The notes: a model not told the origin generated them from the letters alone. A stretch of 64,000 nt of DNA from Haberlea rhodopensis (GCA_907163345.1 CAJQUN010000020.1:6817722-6881721); one strand, 5' to 3'; positions 21,648 to 33,527 are shown, numbered from the stretch's first letter. Numbers and translations are program-made.

Positions 21648-22818
21648 TGTTAGGATCGGTCCGGAGTGTTTAGAGGGGGGGGGGGGGGTGAATGAACACT
21701 CCTTACAAAATTTATCCCTTGTGATTTCTTTGTGATTAGTGAAAGAAATCTGTTACTTAATCAACTCTTTGAACTGAACAGACCACTAATAAGTAAGTGC
21801 GGAAACGGTCTGCTCTTGTATAAGTAAGAACAGCTCGATGGCTAAGTGCAGAATGATAAGACACAGGATATGTTTCTGGAAGTTCGAAGGTGGTGTAATC
21901 CTTCTACGTCTTCCCTTCTTCCAATTAAGGAAGGTTTATACTAGAAGACTTTGATTTATACAACCCTGTTGTACAAACCCGATTCAGGCTGGATTTACCT
22001 CACTACCAGTCTGAAACTCCTAGTCACTCAACCTGCTCAGACACACTCTGTCTGACAGTTACAATATGTTGCTCACTTCTATTTTTCAATACACAATGCG
22101 CACAGTGATCCTACAATGATCAAATGTTACAAAGTAATTGCGCTTAAATGAATAACTTCAGCTCGAAAGCTTCTGTACTTTGTAAGCGTGTGCTGTTTAG
22201 CTTTCTTGTATATTTTTCAATTGATCAGCGTGAGTTGTAGAGTCGAGAGAGTTTTGCATCTGTTTGTTGCATCCTTTTATAGTTGAAGGTGGCAACGGCA
22301 TTGTTTCCCTTAATGTGCAGCTATGACTCTTTTTAGACTCTGAGAAAGCTACAGTCTTCTTCTTCAGGATACTTGCCGTTCTGGTATATGCTTTCGGCGA
22401 CCGTCAGGTAAGCTCTTCTTTGTCTTCTTACCTATTATGGCAATCTTCAGTCTTTGGTCCTTTGTAGCATTAATTGCAGCATTAAATGCTGCAATAAATA
22501 TCCGTTGATGATTCGGACTGAGAAGCCATCCTTTATGTATCCTTGACTGCTCTGATCTGATAAAGGTTGAGATCGATCTGAAGCATCGATCTTGTCATTC
22601 TGGAATCCATCGATCCGGTCTGATATGTACTATTCTTTATCAGTTTGCTCTGATATGTCCGATTGATCTGGTATGCCTAATTTCCATCGATCCGGTCTGA
22701 AATGCTTTGCCATCTTGCTCTGTTGAGTCCGATTGATCTGGTCAATCTGATTTCTATCGATCCGGTCTGAACTGTTTTGTCATCTTTAAAATCTCATCGA
22801 TAAGGTCCGGAACTAACA
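21648..22818 (-). repeat. D1 5' LTR
   Basis: 1171 bp, nearly identical to the 3' LTR; the differences I noticed are a C/T near 21911, a T/C near 21963 and one extra G in the run near 21680. It holds the promoter for the element. Confidence 0.95.
22274..22281 (-). promoter_or_regulatory. TATA box in D1 5' LTR
   Basis: TATAAAAG on the minus strand, about 630 bases before the end of the LTR and in the transcribed direction of the element. A start site about 30 bases downstream would be expected. The same sequence is kept in D2 at 58493-58500. Confidence 0.65.
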
Positions 22819-22823
22819 TTTTA
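22819..22823. repeat. target site duplication TTTTA, right of D1
   Basis: Matches 11981-11985. Across the insertion the 240-bp tandem repeat resumes at the expected phase. Confidence 0.95.
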
Positions 22824-23400
22824 GTATTCGCATGCACCGTTGAGTCTATCGGTGCATATGAATTACATGCATCGATAGACTTATATTGTATTAACAAAAA
22901 AAAAAAAAGTCATGGAACATCTCAAATGCACTATAATTTTGAGTTTTACATTAAAAATCTATATTTAAAACAATCTTGCTCATTGAAATTCTTTTTGCCA
23001 ATTTCAATTCCTCGAGCTACTGCTTCTCCCACCAACCCAAGCAACATCTTTCCAAGATTTAAGTATGTCAGTGCATGTGAATTAAATGTGTCATTGAGTC
23101 TATCGATGCATGTAAATTACATGCACCGATAGACTCATACTGATTTTAACCAAAAATATAGTCATGAGACATCTCAAATACACTATAATTTTGAGTTTTA
23201 CGTTAAAATCTATATTTAAAAAAATCATTTCTCATTGAAGAATTTTTTGCCAATTTCAATTCCCCAAGCTATTGCTCCTCCCAACCATCCGAAGCAGAAT
23301 ATTTTCAAGATTTTAGTAAGTCGGTACATACGAATTACATACATCACTGATTCTATCGGTGCATGTAAATTGCATGCACCGATAGACTCATACACTGTAA
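22824..23400. repeat. 240-bp tandem repeat, right part
   Basis: Continues the array from 11588-11985. Unit starts lie near 22906 and 23158, spaced 252 and about 242 bp. Palindromes with the motifs gtctatcggtgcatgtaa / ttacatgcaccgatagac occur near 22841, 23097 and 23353, each with a few mismatches. Confidence 0.8.
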
Positions 23401-24410
23401 TTTATCTACATAATTCATGTAGCACCCAGTACACTTCTTTTTGGTTAACCAAAGCAATACTTAAACAACCACTTAAACAGTAAGTTTAACTTCAGAGGCA
23501 TTTTTGACAAATATGTGATATGTACAAGAATTGAAATAACAATCCAATGCTAATTGTAGCACAAGAATCCATAAAAAAACACAAAAATCCATAAAGAGAA
23601 GTAGAATAAGAAGATGCTTCTGCGACAACCATATCTGTTGACATTCTTTAATCTTCACAACAACCATACTCCTGTTTACATTCTTCAATCAATATGAAAA
23701 AAAAAATTACATCTTTCAATATTCACAACTGAGGCTTTTTAGCATGAGTTATCTGCTCTCAGGAATGGCGTGAAGGAGGTGGAACATCCGTAGCTGTCGC
23801 TTTTCCATTTTCGATGGATCTCATACTTCATCGACATCTTTCCAGAGTTTGAAGCGTTCTTTTAGATGCATGAAGAAGAAAGTGATGGATAATTTTATAA
23901 TTTTGACCTAAAATGGACCTAGTTAAAAGCAAAATAATTTATTGGATTGAGCCGATAAAACTTCTACCATCTGATACATGGCCGAATTTTCCTTTTTTTT
24001 TTTTTTTTGGATTGTGCCCTTTGCACCTGTACATGTCTATCATTAGGGAGTATAAATTTTGATTATCAACAAGTCTCAAAACCAATATCAAATCTCAAAT
24101 TGAAGATCAATGTGTCAATTTGGCTAGATGCCAATAATTTTGACCATGTTCACAACGTCATAAATTTGCCAAGCGATCAGGCAGCCGTTCCATTAAGATA
24201 AAAATAGTTATTCTCCCCTTGAATGAATTCGCACAAAAGCAATAAAATTTCCTTCTGTGAATAAAAATAGTCCAATCCCATCATGTGCAGCAAACCACAG
24301 GAAAATACTTCCCTAATGTGGGGCCCACCACCCTATACTTAATTCACCCAAACATTAAACTTTACAAGGGAAAAGAAAAATCTGAGCTTTGAATCACTCT
24401 GCAATCAGCA
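23401..24410. other. intergenic region upstream of the receptor kinase
   Basis: AT-rich, with a T run near 23992-24008 and no convincing gene. Small open frames at 23473-23688 and 24007-24201 have no recognisable features. The stretch just before the ATG contains a possible TATA element, tatactta near 24333, about 78 bases upstream. The promoter of the receptor kinase must lie here, but I cannot delimit it. Confidence 0.5.
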
Positions 24411-26477
24411 ATGGCCAGTTTCTTCATTCTCCTCTTCTCTTTCACTTTCTTCTCAATCCCATCTCAATCTCAGCTGGTTGAGTTCACATACAAAGGATTC
24501 AATGATCCAAAATCCAACATAAGCTTAAACGGGGTGGCGCTAATAGAGGAAAATGGCATCCTCCAATTAACCAACGAGAGCTCCAGATTTAAAGGACACG
24601 CCTTTTTCCCCACACAGCTCCAGCTCAAGAACTCAACCACCGGTGCCGCCTTCTCTTTCTCAACCTGTTTCGCGTTTGCCATTCACCCCGAGTACCCAAA
24701 ACTCGGCGGTCATGGCTTGGCTTTCGCAGTTTCACCTTCCAAAGAATTGAACTCGTCTCTCCCGAGTCAGTACCTCGGCCTGATGAATTCCAGCGATGTT
24801 GGGAACTCATCCAACCATATATTTGCGGTCGAATTCGACACGGTTCAAGATTTTGAGTTCGGGGATATTAATGATAACCATATTGGGATCGACTTCAACA
24901 GCTTGGTGTCCAATAAGTCTGCTGCTGCGGCTTATTTTGGTGATGATTCGGTGAAAAATGATCTTAATATCAAGAGTGGGGATCCTATAGTTGCGTGGAT
25001 CGAGTATGATTCGATGACAAATTTCCTAAATGTTACTATTTCGCCATCTTCTTTGAAGCCCAAAATTCCTCTCTTGTCTATGCAAGTTGATCTTTCTCCA
25101 ATTCTTGAAGAAAATATGTATGTGGGATTCTCTGCTTCGACTGGCTTGCTTGCAAGTTCACATTATATCTTGGGTTGGAGCTTTTCCATTAATGGAGAAG
25201 CAAAATCTTTGGATTTGGGATCTCTCCCTTCAATTCCGGGACCCAAGAAAAAACCCATTGGCCAAATTGTAAGCATTTCTGTGGTGGGATCAGTGGTTTT
25301 AATATTGGCTTCAATCTTGATTGCTATGTACTTGGTTAAAAAAATCAAGAATGCTGAGGTTATAGAATCCTGGGAGCTTGAAATTGGTCCACACAGATAC
25401 AAATACCAAGAACTCAAGAAGGCTACAAGGGGTTTCAAGGACAGTGAGCTACTCGGATCCGGAGGATTCGGACGTGTTTACAAAGGGACTCTGCATCATC
25501 CGAAAACCCAAGTTGCTGTAAAGCGTATCTCGCATGAATCTAAACAAGGGGTGCGTGAATTCGTGTCCGAAATTTCCAGTATCGGCAGGCTCCGCCATAG
25601 GAATTTGGTTCAACTTCTGGGATGGTGCAGATGTGGAGGTGATCTTCTTTTAGTCTACGATTTTATGCCTAATGGAAGCTTGGATAAGTGGTTGTTTGAT
25701 GAGCCTAAATGTGTGCTTAGCTGGAACCAAAGATTCAAGATTATCAAAGGTGTTGCTTCTGGTTTATTGTACTTGCACGAAGGATATGAACAGGTTGTGT
25801 TACACAGGGATGTTAAGGCTAGTAATGTGTTACTTGACAATGAGATGAATGGGAAACTCGGGGATTTTGGGCTGGCGAAATTGTATGATCACGGGTCGAA
25901 CCCAAGCACGACACGGGTGGTGGGCACATTGGGTTACATTGCACCAGAACTTTCAAGAACCGGGAAAGCTACCACAAGTTCTGATGTATTTGCATTTGGG
26001 GCTTTGTTACTCGAAGTAGTGTGTGGGTGTAGGCCTATTGACACTAAATCTGATCCGGAAGATATAGTCTTGGTGGACTATGTTTGGAAGAAATGGAAAG
26101 AAGGGGGAATTCTTGATGTGGTTGATCAAAGAATGAAGGGCGATTTCAATGAGAATGAGGTTTTGATGGTACTTAAGTTGGGACTAATGAGTTCGAGTAA
26201 CGAACAATCGGGACGACCAAGTATGAGACAGCTCCTGAGTTACATGGAACATGAGATTGAAATGCCAGATATTGTTAAGATACCAGGAGGTGGGAGCAAC
26301 GCCGAGGTCGGATTTGAAAACTATTTGCATTCATATGCATCGTCTTCATACGACAAGACGACTAGTTCGATTGGAGGTTCGGCTAGTGGGGATGTGGATA
26401 AGAGTTCTACATCCATGGTTACTTCTAATTCCACCTCGCCTTTTCTACATGTCCATAGTTTAAGGGAAGCTAGATAG
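24411..26477 (+). CDS. L-type lectin-domain receptor kinase, LecRK-IV-like
   Basis: An intact, intronless ORF of 688 residues, the usual length for this family. A signal peptide of about 21 residues (hydrophobic FFILLFSFTFF) leads into a legume-lectin domain (about 22-265) with the beta-chain signature AVEFDT (139-144) and the metal-site motif D-x-N-D-N-H. A transmembrane helix lies at about 285-308. The cytoplasmic kinase covers about 343-620: glycine loop GSGGFG at 349-354, lysine K371 in VAVK, HRD with D467, DFG at 485-487, APE at 511-513. All catalytic residues are present and it is an RD kinase. A Ser/Thr-rich tail follows. Family knowledge: plasma-membrane receptors sensing extracellular signals in immunity, development or pollen. 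The kinase sequence looks closest to Arabidopsis clade IV. The start is supported by a good context (caatggc) and by the signal peptide. It is the only intact host gene seen. Confidence 0.96.
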   Translation: MASFFILLFSFTFFSIPSQSQLVEFTYKGFNDPKSNISLNGVALIEENGILQLTNESSRFKGHAFFPTQLQLKNSTTGAAFSFSTCFAFAIHPEYPKLGGHGLAFAVSPSKELNSSLPSQYLGLMNSSDVGNSSNHIFAVEFDTVQDFEFGDINDNHIGIDFNSLVSNKSAAAAYFGDDSVKNDLNIKSGDPIVAWIEYDSMTNFLNVTISPSSLKPKIPLLSMQVDLSPILEENMYVGFSASTGLLASSHYILGWSFSINGEAKSLDLGSLPSIPGPKKKPIGQIVSISVVGSVVLILASILIAMYLVKKIKNAEVIESWELEIGPHRYKYQELKKATRGFKDSELLGSGGFGRVYKGTLHHPKTQVAVKRISHESKQGVREFVSEISSIGRLRHRNLVQLLGWCRCGGDLLLVYDFMPNGSLDKWLFDEPKCVLSWNQRFKIIKGVASGLLYLHEGYEQVVLHRDVKASNVLLDNEMNGKLGDFGLAKLYDHGSNPSTTRVVGTLGYIAPELSRTGKATTSSDVFAFGALLLEVVCGCRPIDTKSDPEDIVLVDYVWKKWKEGGILDVVDQRMKGDFNENEVLMVLKLGLMSSSNEQSGRPSMRQLLSYMEHEIEMPDIVKIPGGGSNAEVGFENYLHSYASSSYDKTTSSIGGSASGDVDKSSTSMVTSNSTSPFLHVHSLREAR

Positions 26478-27543
26478 TTATATTGTTGCCTCCATTTTGA
26501 TGTAGTCCTTGAATTTTGGATGGTGACAAAGCCAAGATTCTTGTAATAGATGCAGATTTCACTTTCTTACTATAAAACCAACCAATGTAGTTTGATTTAG
26601 TTTAAAGATAATCATTTCCATTCATCTAATTTATGCATTTGTTTTTCCATTCCAATCACATTTGGTATGACTCAACTCAAAGGCTGCTGCAACAACTAAT
26701 CTTTTAATATCAATGGATTGAAGTAGGTTATATAAACACTAGAAGGAATCAAATCAAGATATACAAATGCATCTGTCTTCTCCAATAGCTAACTCAAGGG
26801 CTCAATCATTTAACTGAACTAACATGTTTCCTATATTATTTACCTAGAAGATTGTGTATGCTAGCAAGCATTGAATGAAAGCATGTGGATTTGTCAAACC
26901 ATTCACACCTTGTGGGATAAAATTTTACATCATCGTACCTTTGAAATGTGGTGATGTGTAGCAGTGTAAGGTCAAAAAACAACGAAGCTTCTGTGGAAAA
27001 AAATGAGACTAGAGTGGACTGCACCACACGAGTTAAAGCCACAAAGTTTGAAATGCATCTTCTAACTCCAAGGTTTCTCATTAAATATTAAATAGTGCCT
27101 AAAAGTATGGGCAAACCTGTGTATTAGGTGGGTAGACTGAAAGATGTCCCTAAAAAAAATTATTATCTTAAAGCTTTTTTTGTAATCTTTAAAATTATAT
27201 TTTGACATGTTAAGAAAAATTCTCTCTATTTTTTATGTTATTATTATTTATCTGTATAAACAAAAATTCTAAATTCGTCCCTCTTAAACATCGAACTTGA
27301 TGAATTTTTTCTTCAATCACAGCCCATGAAAAAAAAATGTGGTGACTCCATTTGAACATAAATAATAAAATAAAGATTAGTAACAAATATATAAGAACAA
27401 CAAATTAAGGGAATTTTTCGTGCTGGCTCGGATAAGTATTGACTAATGTTACCACTTTCGTTTTCTGTCGGTTGGAGTACAATTTTTGACAATTGAGGAA
27501 ATCAAATTAGTGGGTGACCATTAGTAAAGAGGAATAATTCTTT

Positions 27544-27576
27544 GCTACCCCATGGGGCACCGCCCCATGGGGTAGC
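27544..27576. repeat. perfect 15-bp inverted repeat around a 3-base loop
   Basis: gctaccccatggggc, then acc, then its exact reverse complement. The arm itself contains the palindrome ccccatgggg. It is much more GC-rich than its surroundings. It could be a mobile-element remnant or a hairpin; there is no evidence for a terminator in a plant context. Confidence 0.85.
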
Positions 27577-27724
27577 CAAGACATCACCAGTAAAGAGCAA
27601 CCTCAAAGTTGTGAAAATAGCATACAATACACAAATTAATAATGATTTTATATTATAAAGTTGAGCTCCATTATTAAAGTTTTAAGTAAGCTATCTCAAG
27701 CTATACATCTAAATTTAAAGAGTG

Positions 27725-27726
<2 letters not shown>

Positions 27727-27778
<52 letters not shown>
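27727..27778. repeat. AT dinucleotide microsatellite
   Basis: An uninterrupted AT repeat of about 26 units. Confidence 0.97.
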
Positions 27779-27781
<3 letters not shown>

Positions 27782-27933
27782 GGCAACTATTACAACAAAT
27801 TGCGGATAAGAGACCGAGATTCAAAATGTATATATCTAGGTGTGCATTGGGTACATATTTGGGCAACTATTACAACTAATTGAGGATAGGAGGCCGAGAT
27901 TCAAAATGTATATATCTAGGTGTGTATTGAGTA
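27776..27933. repeat. 79-bp tandem duplication
   Basis: Two adjacent copies beginning tatttgggcaactatta (27776 and 27855), with about seven differences, directly after the AT microsatellite. Confidence 0.9.
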
Positions 27934-28193
27934 ATATAAGCTATGACTCATAAGATATGGCCATGAAATTAGTTAACTGGATCAATTATGTTGTGCTGAA
28001 TTGAGTGAGCGATGTTTTTGATCGATGGATTTCAAATAATTTCATTTTAAGAGGAATTAAAATCCAATATATCATATCCCAAAGACAAAATGATTTAGAA
28101 TTTTATGCAAAAGTTTATCTTGGCCTATACCTCCCATCATATTGAAATATGAAATAGTCTATGCTCCATTGAATGTAAATCACCTGGTAAAAA

Positions 28194-28579
28194 TGTTGGG
28201 TTTCCGTACCCCGGCGTCAGATTCAAACGCAGTGGAAAATAAACATAAACAGATCTGACCCAGGGACGATCGATCGCACCTGATTCATGTATTAGCATGC
28301 AAGAATATCAAATATAAATGCACGAAAAGAGAATTACCGATAATAGCGAAATCAATCTGATGTCGGTGATCATCTTGTCCAATCAACCTGACCAAATCTT
28401 CAAGCCCAGCATCAATGCTAGTGTGATGACGGCTATTCTATGAGATGAAGTGTATTGAATGGTCTTACTCAAGCCTAAAGATGAATGATATATTTATAGA
28501 GGTATTGAGTTAACTAATTGGGTTAGGGTACATAAAGCTCATCGGGCCACGTTTGGCTTGCTGGGCATTTATGCTAACA
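28194..28579 (-). repeat. copia C 3' LTR
   Basis: 386 bp, TGTTGGG to GCTAACA on the plus strand. It has TATAAATA on the minus strand at 28491-28498 and is followed on the internal side by a minus-strand polypurine tract caagtaggagat (28580-28591). It contains one cgatcgatcgc motif near 28268. Confidence 0.85.
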
Positions 28580-29959
28580 ATCTCCTACTTGCCCAAAAGC
28601 CAACACAAAACTCCAAACTCATAATCCACGTAACTCAATCCAACTGAATAACTTTATGTACTACTAATGTACATAATTATGAGACATAAATATATCAAAC
28701 GTTTTAATTTTAGAACTTTCTATAGATGAAACATTTTCAAATATAGAAACTCCACTAAAGCGATGAGCTTTCAAAAAATTAAATCCATCTCTTCTAAATC
28801 ACTCAATTTGAGCACTTAACATTTAAGTCTCAATTCTCATCAATAGATCGGCGGCCGATTGATTGTGACCCAACGAGGCTCAAGTGTATCATAGCAGTAT
28901 GATCACAACCTTTGTGATTTTAAAAGTCAAACAACTTCTTTGGGTTTATCCTGAATGCCCCATTGTCAATTAAACTTCTTTAATAGACAATGACTGAAAT
29001 ATAATTCCAGCAACAACCTACCGATCATAGGTAGCGCGTAGCATCTGCGCTTCACGAAGACCTAGATACAAATGACTAGCAACGTACAAGAATCCGTCAG
29101 CCATAGTTAGCGTGCAGTACATTCCTTTCACTCAATATGTCCCGATTGAATCAAGGACATTGGTTGATCGAGACCCATTATGATTTCAATAACTATGTAT
29201 TTGTTTCACGTTATATGATTCTTTGTGTGCGTATATGAAAAACTCTTTTTTTCACAAGCACTACCCACTCTTGTCAGAGATTCCTTGAATCATATACAGA
29301 AAAACACATAGGACATCCTGGTTCATCAAGACCAGTGGTGAATCCTCAACGACAATCATAGGCCTCTGACAGCATCACTGAATACCCAAAATAACAACTT
29401 TATGACCCACATGTGATCAGTCATATCAAAGTACACAACTATCTATCAAGACCTCAATGACGCCTCGGGTCATTAGGAGTAATGATGCACAACTATGACT
29501 AGAAATTCTATACTCGACAAGTGGTAACCACTTATAGGATTCCGAGTAGGGTCGTTCAGTGAACTCATTCATAATGAGCACCTATTCATGTGTGCTGACT
29601 TCTCCAAGACAATGCCGATGAAACGCGGCGCACTGCACTAGACACAACATGAATACCAGTCTCTTACGAGCATATATCGATATCCCATTCTCGAAGGCTC
29701 TTCGACCAGGAAATCGCAATCGAGAATGTATTTCAAGGTCACCATCATATGCGTAACCACATTCTATGGACTATAGCAATCTCAAGGACTTCATCAATAC
29801 ATCAAGTTGCATGGGTAAACAGATGAAGAAGTGCCATGTATATTAATATTCAAACAAAGATTTGTCATAATAAGATTATAAGTACAATCAATCAACTATT
29901 GATTTACTTAATCACATATGACAACAACGTCTTTCACTTTCTCAAAGCCAACTACTCAT
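28580..29959 (-). other. copia C non-coding 3' tail
   Basis: About 1.4 kb between the RNase H end and the LTR without coding signal in any frame. This is unusually long for a copia element; no second ORF is recognisable. Confidence 0.6.
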
Positions 29960-31152
29960 GTGTCTCAAGACCATCTTCCCAAGATGTCTGACAGACACCA
30001 ATCGTTGTAAAGGCTATGTCTGGATTCACTATATTTTTCTGTTGAAGCGATTCTCTCGATAATAATATCGTGTCTACCATCTCTCTCATTAGATGTTATC
30101 TTCTCAATATATGTTTGGATCCTGATGAGATCTTGGCTATTCATAATAGCTCAAATGTTATCACAGTACACAGAGACTGTGTCAACTGCACTAGAAATTA
30201 CACCCAACTCTTGGATGAAATTTCATATCCAAATTGCCTCTTTGCTGCATCGTATGCTGCAATGTATTCAGCTTCAGTTGTGGAATCCGATGTGGTGTCT
30301 TGCTTGGAACGTTCCAAGAGACAATATCATTATTAAGCTTAAATACAAATCCGAACATTGATATGATATCATCTACATCCGACTGAAAAAGCAGCATCAG
30401 CTTAGCCTTCAACTTTTATTTCTCCACTTACAAATCCAAAAACCATGAACATATCCTAAGTTCTGCATAAGTACTTGAGGATTATTCTCACAGTTTTCCA
30501 GTGACCTTCACCGGATCTGTCTGATGTCTGCTCATTATTCTAAGAACATACATCAGGCCAAGTACATAACATAGCATACATTATGCTATTAAAAGTTGAA
30601 ACATAAGGTACCAATGTCATATTTTCTCTCTCCTCGTCAATTTTAAGACCCATTGACTCGAGAGATGAATACTATGACATATTGAGAAGTAACTCATTTT
30701 TGACTATTCTATGCTAAACCCTTTTAGCACAGTGTTTATGTACGTAAATTGAGAGATCTCAAGCATCCTTTAGATCTATTCCTATAGATCCTAACGCTAA
30801 GCACGTATGACACTTCTCTCAAATCTTTCATTGTGAAATTATTAGATAATCATGCTTTAATTGATTAATCCAATACCATTTACAATGAGAATGATATAAT
30901 CGACTTAAAGCATCACAAATGTAACCATGCTCCACTAACCCTTTTGCACACACATGTCACTTCCGAATTTTTAACAAAACCAAACACTTTGATGATGTTA
31001 TCAAAACGGAAGTTCAAACTTCGGGATGCCTTCTTAGGCCTATACATGGACTTTTGGAGTTTGCAAACATTTTTCTCACTCTCAAAAGTTGTGAACACCT
31101 TTGGCTGCTACATTTCTACCTCAATGTCATCATTGAGAAATGTTGTGTTCAC
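29960..31152 (-). pseudogene. copia C pol, 3' part (reverse transcriptase and RNase H)
   Basis: Decayed, with stops and frame changes. Recognisable pieces, in order of translation: the reverse-transcriptase segment around CKLQKSMY..ASRSLNFRFD (31060-30990 region), the linker with MSYFSICHS-like sequence near 30660, and RNase H with S-D-V-D-D, GFVFKLN and the EAEYIAA-type motif (30400-30230). It cannot be functional. Confidence 0.85.
31148..31152. repeat. target site duplication TTCAC, left of gypsy E
   Basis: TTCAC precedes the left LTR of E and recurs at 56567-56571 after the right LTR. The LTR terminus at 31153 reads TA where TG is expected, one substitution. Confidence 0.85.
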
Positions 31153-32275
31153 TAACAAGTCTAGCATTAATGTACAATAAATCACTCCCGTGTCTTTATT
31201 GAATGATTAATACCGAAAAACGCTTTGTGAAAAGTACTAGCCTTCGATTTTTGGTAAATCTATTGCTATCACACGTGTGCTAGATTTTACTTGGTCCGTC
31301 TCAACCTAAAACCCACGGCCTAATTTTCTACGTCGTATCGTAATCACCTATGGTCAATTCAATTACGATTACCAATATCATGCAAAAGGTAGCTAATCTT
31401 TTACAAGCATTAAAAACATAAATTATGCGCAAAGATCATAGAAATTAAATCAAAATCGTTAATTAACTCAAGGGTTCAAACATGGGATCCCCTATGTCTT
31501 GAGAAATATCTTAGCCAACAACCATAATCAAATTATAATGCAAAAAACATGTCTTTAAACAAATTTAACATCACAATCTGAAATAAAAAATAATCAAGTT
31601 CAGAAATACTAAGATAACGAGGATGTCGCTCCGTGCGTTGCTCTTGCTCTTCAATGATTTGTGTCTTGCTTTGGATGGAGAAGTGGCTGCTAGGTCTCAG
31701 CAAAAATTGGCAAAAGTCCTTCAAAATTCGTCCCTAGGTCTGATATATAGGGCAACAATAATTGGGAAGGAGTCCCCCTTGAACCAAACATGGAAAGTCT
31801 TTATATTTCCAAAAACTCTTCGTGGCGATCGATCTTCGTTCCCCCGCGATCGATCTTCAATCTCTACTGGACGTGATAGCCAAAATAAACATTTCCGCGA
31901 TCGATTTTCGTTCCCTCGCGATCGATCGCGAGTCTTCACTGTATATTAGCGATCGATCGCGAGTTCTTGCCGGTCGATCGCCAATGTATTCTGTTCAGCA
32001 TCCATTTTTGTGGCTCGGCGATCGATCGCGATGTTATTGCCGATCGATCGCGAGCTGTATAAAATTAATACTTCGAGATTTCAGTCCATTTCTCACGTCT
32101 TCGCTCGGTTTGGTCCTTTTTCAACATTATTAGCTTATTTCCTCCACTTTTATCCCATTGGACCTAGATTCCTGAAATAGACAAAAATATACCAAAAAGT
32201 GTAAAATCATCCAGGAATCAATACGAAAATCAATACAAAAACATAGCAAAATAAGTGTAAAATTCACACTTATCA
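31153..32275 (-). repeat. gypsy E 3' LTR
   Basis: Ends on the plus strand in cacacttatca, next to the polypurine tract. It matches 55440-56566 with scattered differences. It contains the GATCGATCGC cluster at 31822-32055 and a TATATATC-like box near 31742-31751 (minus). Confidence 0.9.
31822..32055. repeat. GCGATCGATCGC cluster in gypsy E LTR
   Basis: About eight copies, some decayed at CpG sites (gatcgattttcg, cggtcgatcgcc). The same cluster lies at 56122-56345 in the other LTR. Confidence 0.85.
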
Positions 32276-33527
32276 ACTCCCCCAAACTTAGACTTGATCG
32301 TCCTTGAGCAAGCAATGAAATCAAAATGTAGAGTTTATCATCAATACTTTAACAGAATTAACTCAACAACTCAAATGTAATAGCTCAAAAATCTCACTAA
32401 CACTTCAACAAGAGTCAATCCAAAAATCAACAAGAAGTGTTTTCTCCAATGCCAAGCAATACCTCGCAAAATTGGAACGTGTGTGTGTGCTATTGTCAAT
32501 CTTGAGTTTCATATATATTTTTAAGATCAAATTCTGATAGTAAACTCAAAGTCAAGATTACTATCAAGCACTCCATAAGTCTACTTTTCAAGCACTTCTC
32601 CACTAATGTAATTATTCCCTAGACTTGGATCAGAAGGTCTTCTTAAGCTTATAATGTCAGGCCTTTGGTATTTGACTTCAAAGAAAAGATAGGATAGCGC
32701 AAAGAAGAGAGTATAAGCATTTACAGTTCACATTTGTAGCACAAAATTGAGCTTCTCTTCTTTTTCTTTTTAGCCTTGGCCACTTTGGGTCTTATTTAGT
32801 CACTTTATCTCAAGGCTTTTTTTTTCTATCTTTCTCTTTTCTCATTCATCATTTTTTTCAATAATAAGCTCATCTAAATGTAGCAATTAAAGTACATTTA
32901 ATGAGAATCATTATACTCCCTTTAGTAAGGATAACTTTTTTCCATTTAGGCTCATAAAGGTGGGTATAATGAGTTTGCCAAAAATTTGTTGAATGGGGGC
33001 TAATGTCCATTCTTATTCATTTAAGCTCAAAGGGAACACACTAGTGGTATGTATATACAAGGTAAGCTCGAAAGGCTCAAACGTTCCAAGGATCGCCTAA
33101 ATCATATCCAAGTCCAGTTCATAATTATAAAATTTCGCCTCAAAGTGCCTTCAAATAGATTCTAGAGTGCTCTAAGATGCTCAAGACAAATCATAGTTAA
33201 CGGAATTTTTCACTTTCCTATATAAATTCCACTCAATCATGACTCAGACGTGCATCAAAATGTCCTCAATTTTGACATATTAACTCAACTCACAGTTGCA
33301 AGTTTCATTCATGTATTTCTTAATGAATAACTCAATTTTCACCAACGAATAACTTTAATATGCTCAAGAACGACTTCGTACCACTCGCTAAAATATCATG
33401 CAATAAAAGTAGTAGCAAGAGAATAGCAGTATTCAATAAAGACCCCCCCAAACTTAGTATGTGCATTGCCCTCAATGTACAGAAAATAATAAGTGCAGTG
33501 GCAAAACACATACCTCGACGACGATCG
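32276..33527 (-). other. gypsy E 3' non-coding region with polypurine tracts
   Basis: The minus-strand tract aagtttgggggagt at 32276-32289 adjoins the LTR and would prime plus-strand synthesis. A second copy lies at 33441-33456 and a third at 34768-34781 beyond the extra ORF. The remainder is AT-rich without coding signal. Confidence 0.75.

Larger units (their letters stand above)
11986..22818 (-). mobile_element. copia element D1: complete, young, three ORFs
   Basis: A 10.8-kb minus-strand Ty1/copia element with paired LTRs (21648-22818 is 5', 11986-13155 is 3'), a 5-bp target duplication, tRNA-Met primer binding site, gag, a full pol with all catalytic residues, and a long third ORF between pol and the 3' LTR. 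A third ORF at this place is characteristic of some Sireviruses, where it is called envelope-like. While reading the LTR pair I noticed only two substitutions and a one-base difference in a G run over 1170 bases, so insertion is recent. The only visible defect is the gag-pol junction. Element D2 from 57874 is a close relative. Confidence 0.95.
26478..28193. other. intergenic region downstream of the receptor kinase
   Basis: No gene recognised. The first 120 bases after the stop contain A/T-rich motifs such as ttgtaataga that could direct polyadenylation. The rest is AT-rich unique-looking sequence with a perfect palindrome (27544-27576), a microsatellite (27727-27778) and a short tandem duplication (27776-27933), listed separately. 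Confidence 0.6.

Noticed and set aside
27661..27879. 72-codon frame with an Ile-Tyr run
   Set aside because: Translation of the AT microsatellite.
30070..30412. Plus-strand frames of 73-88 codons
   Set aside because: Antisense to the RNase H remnant of copia C.
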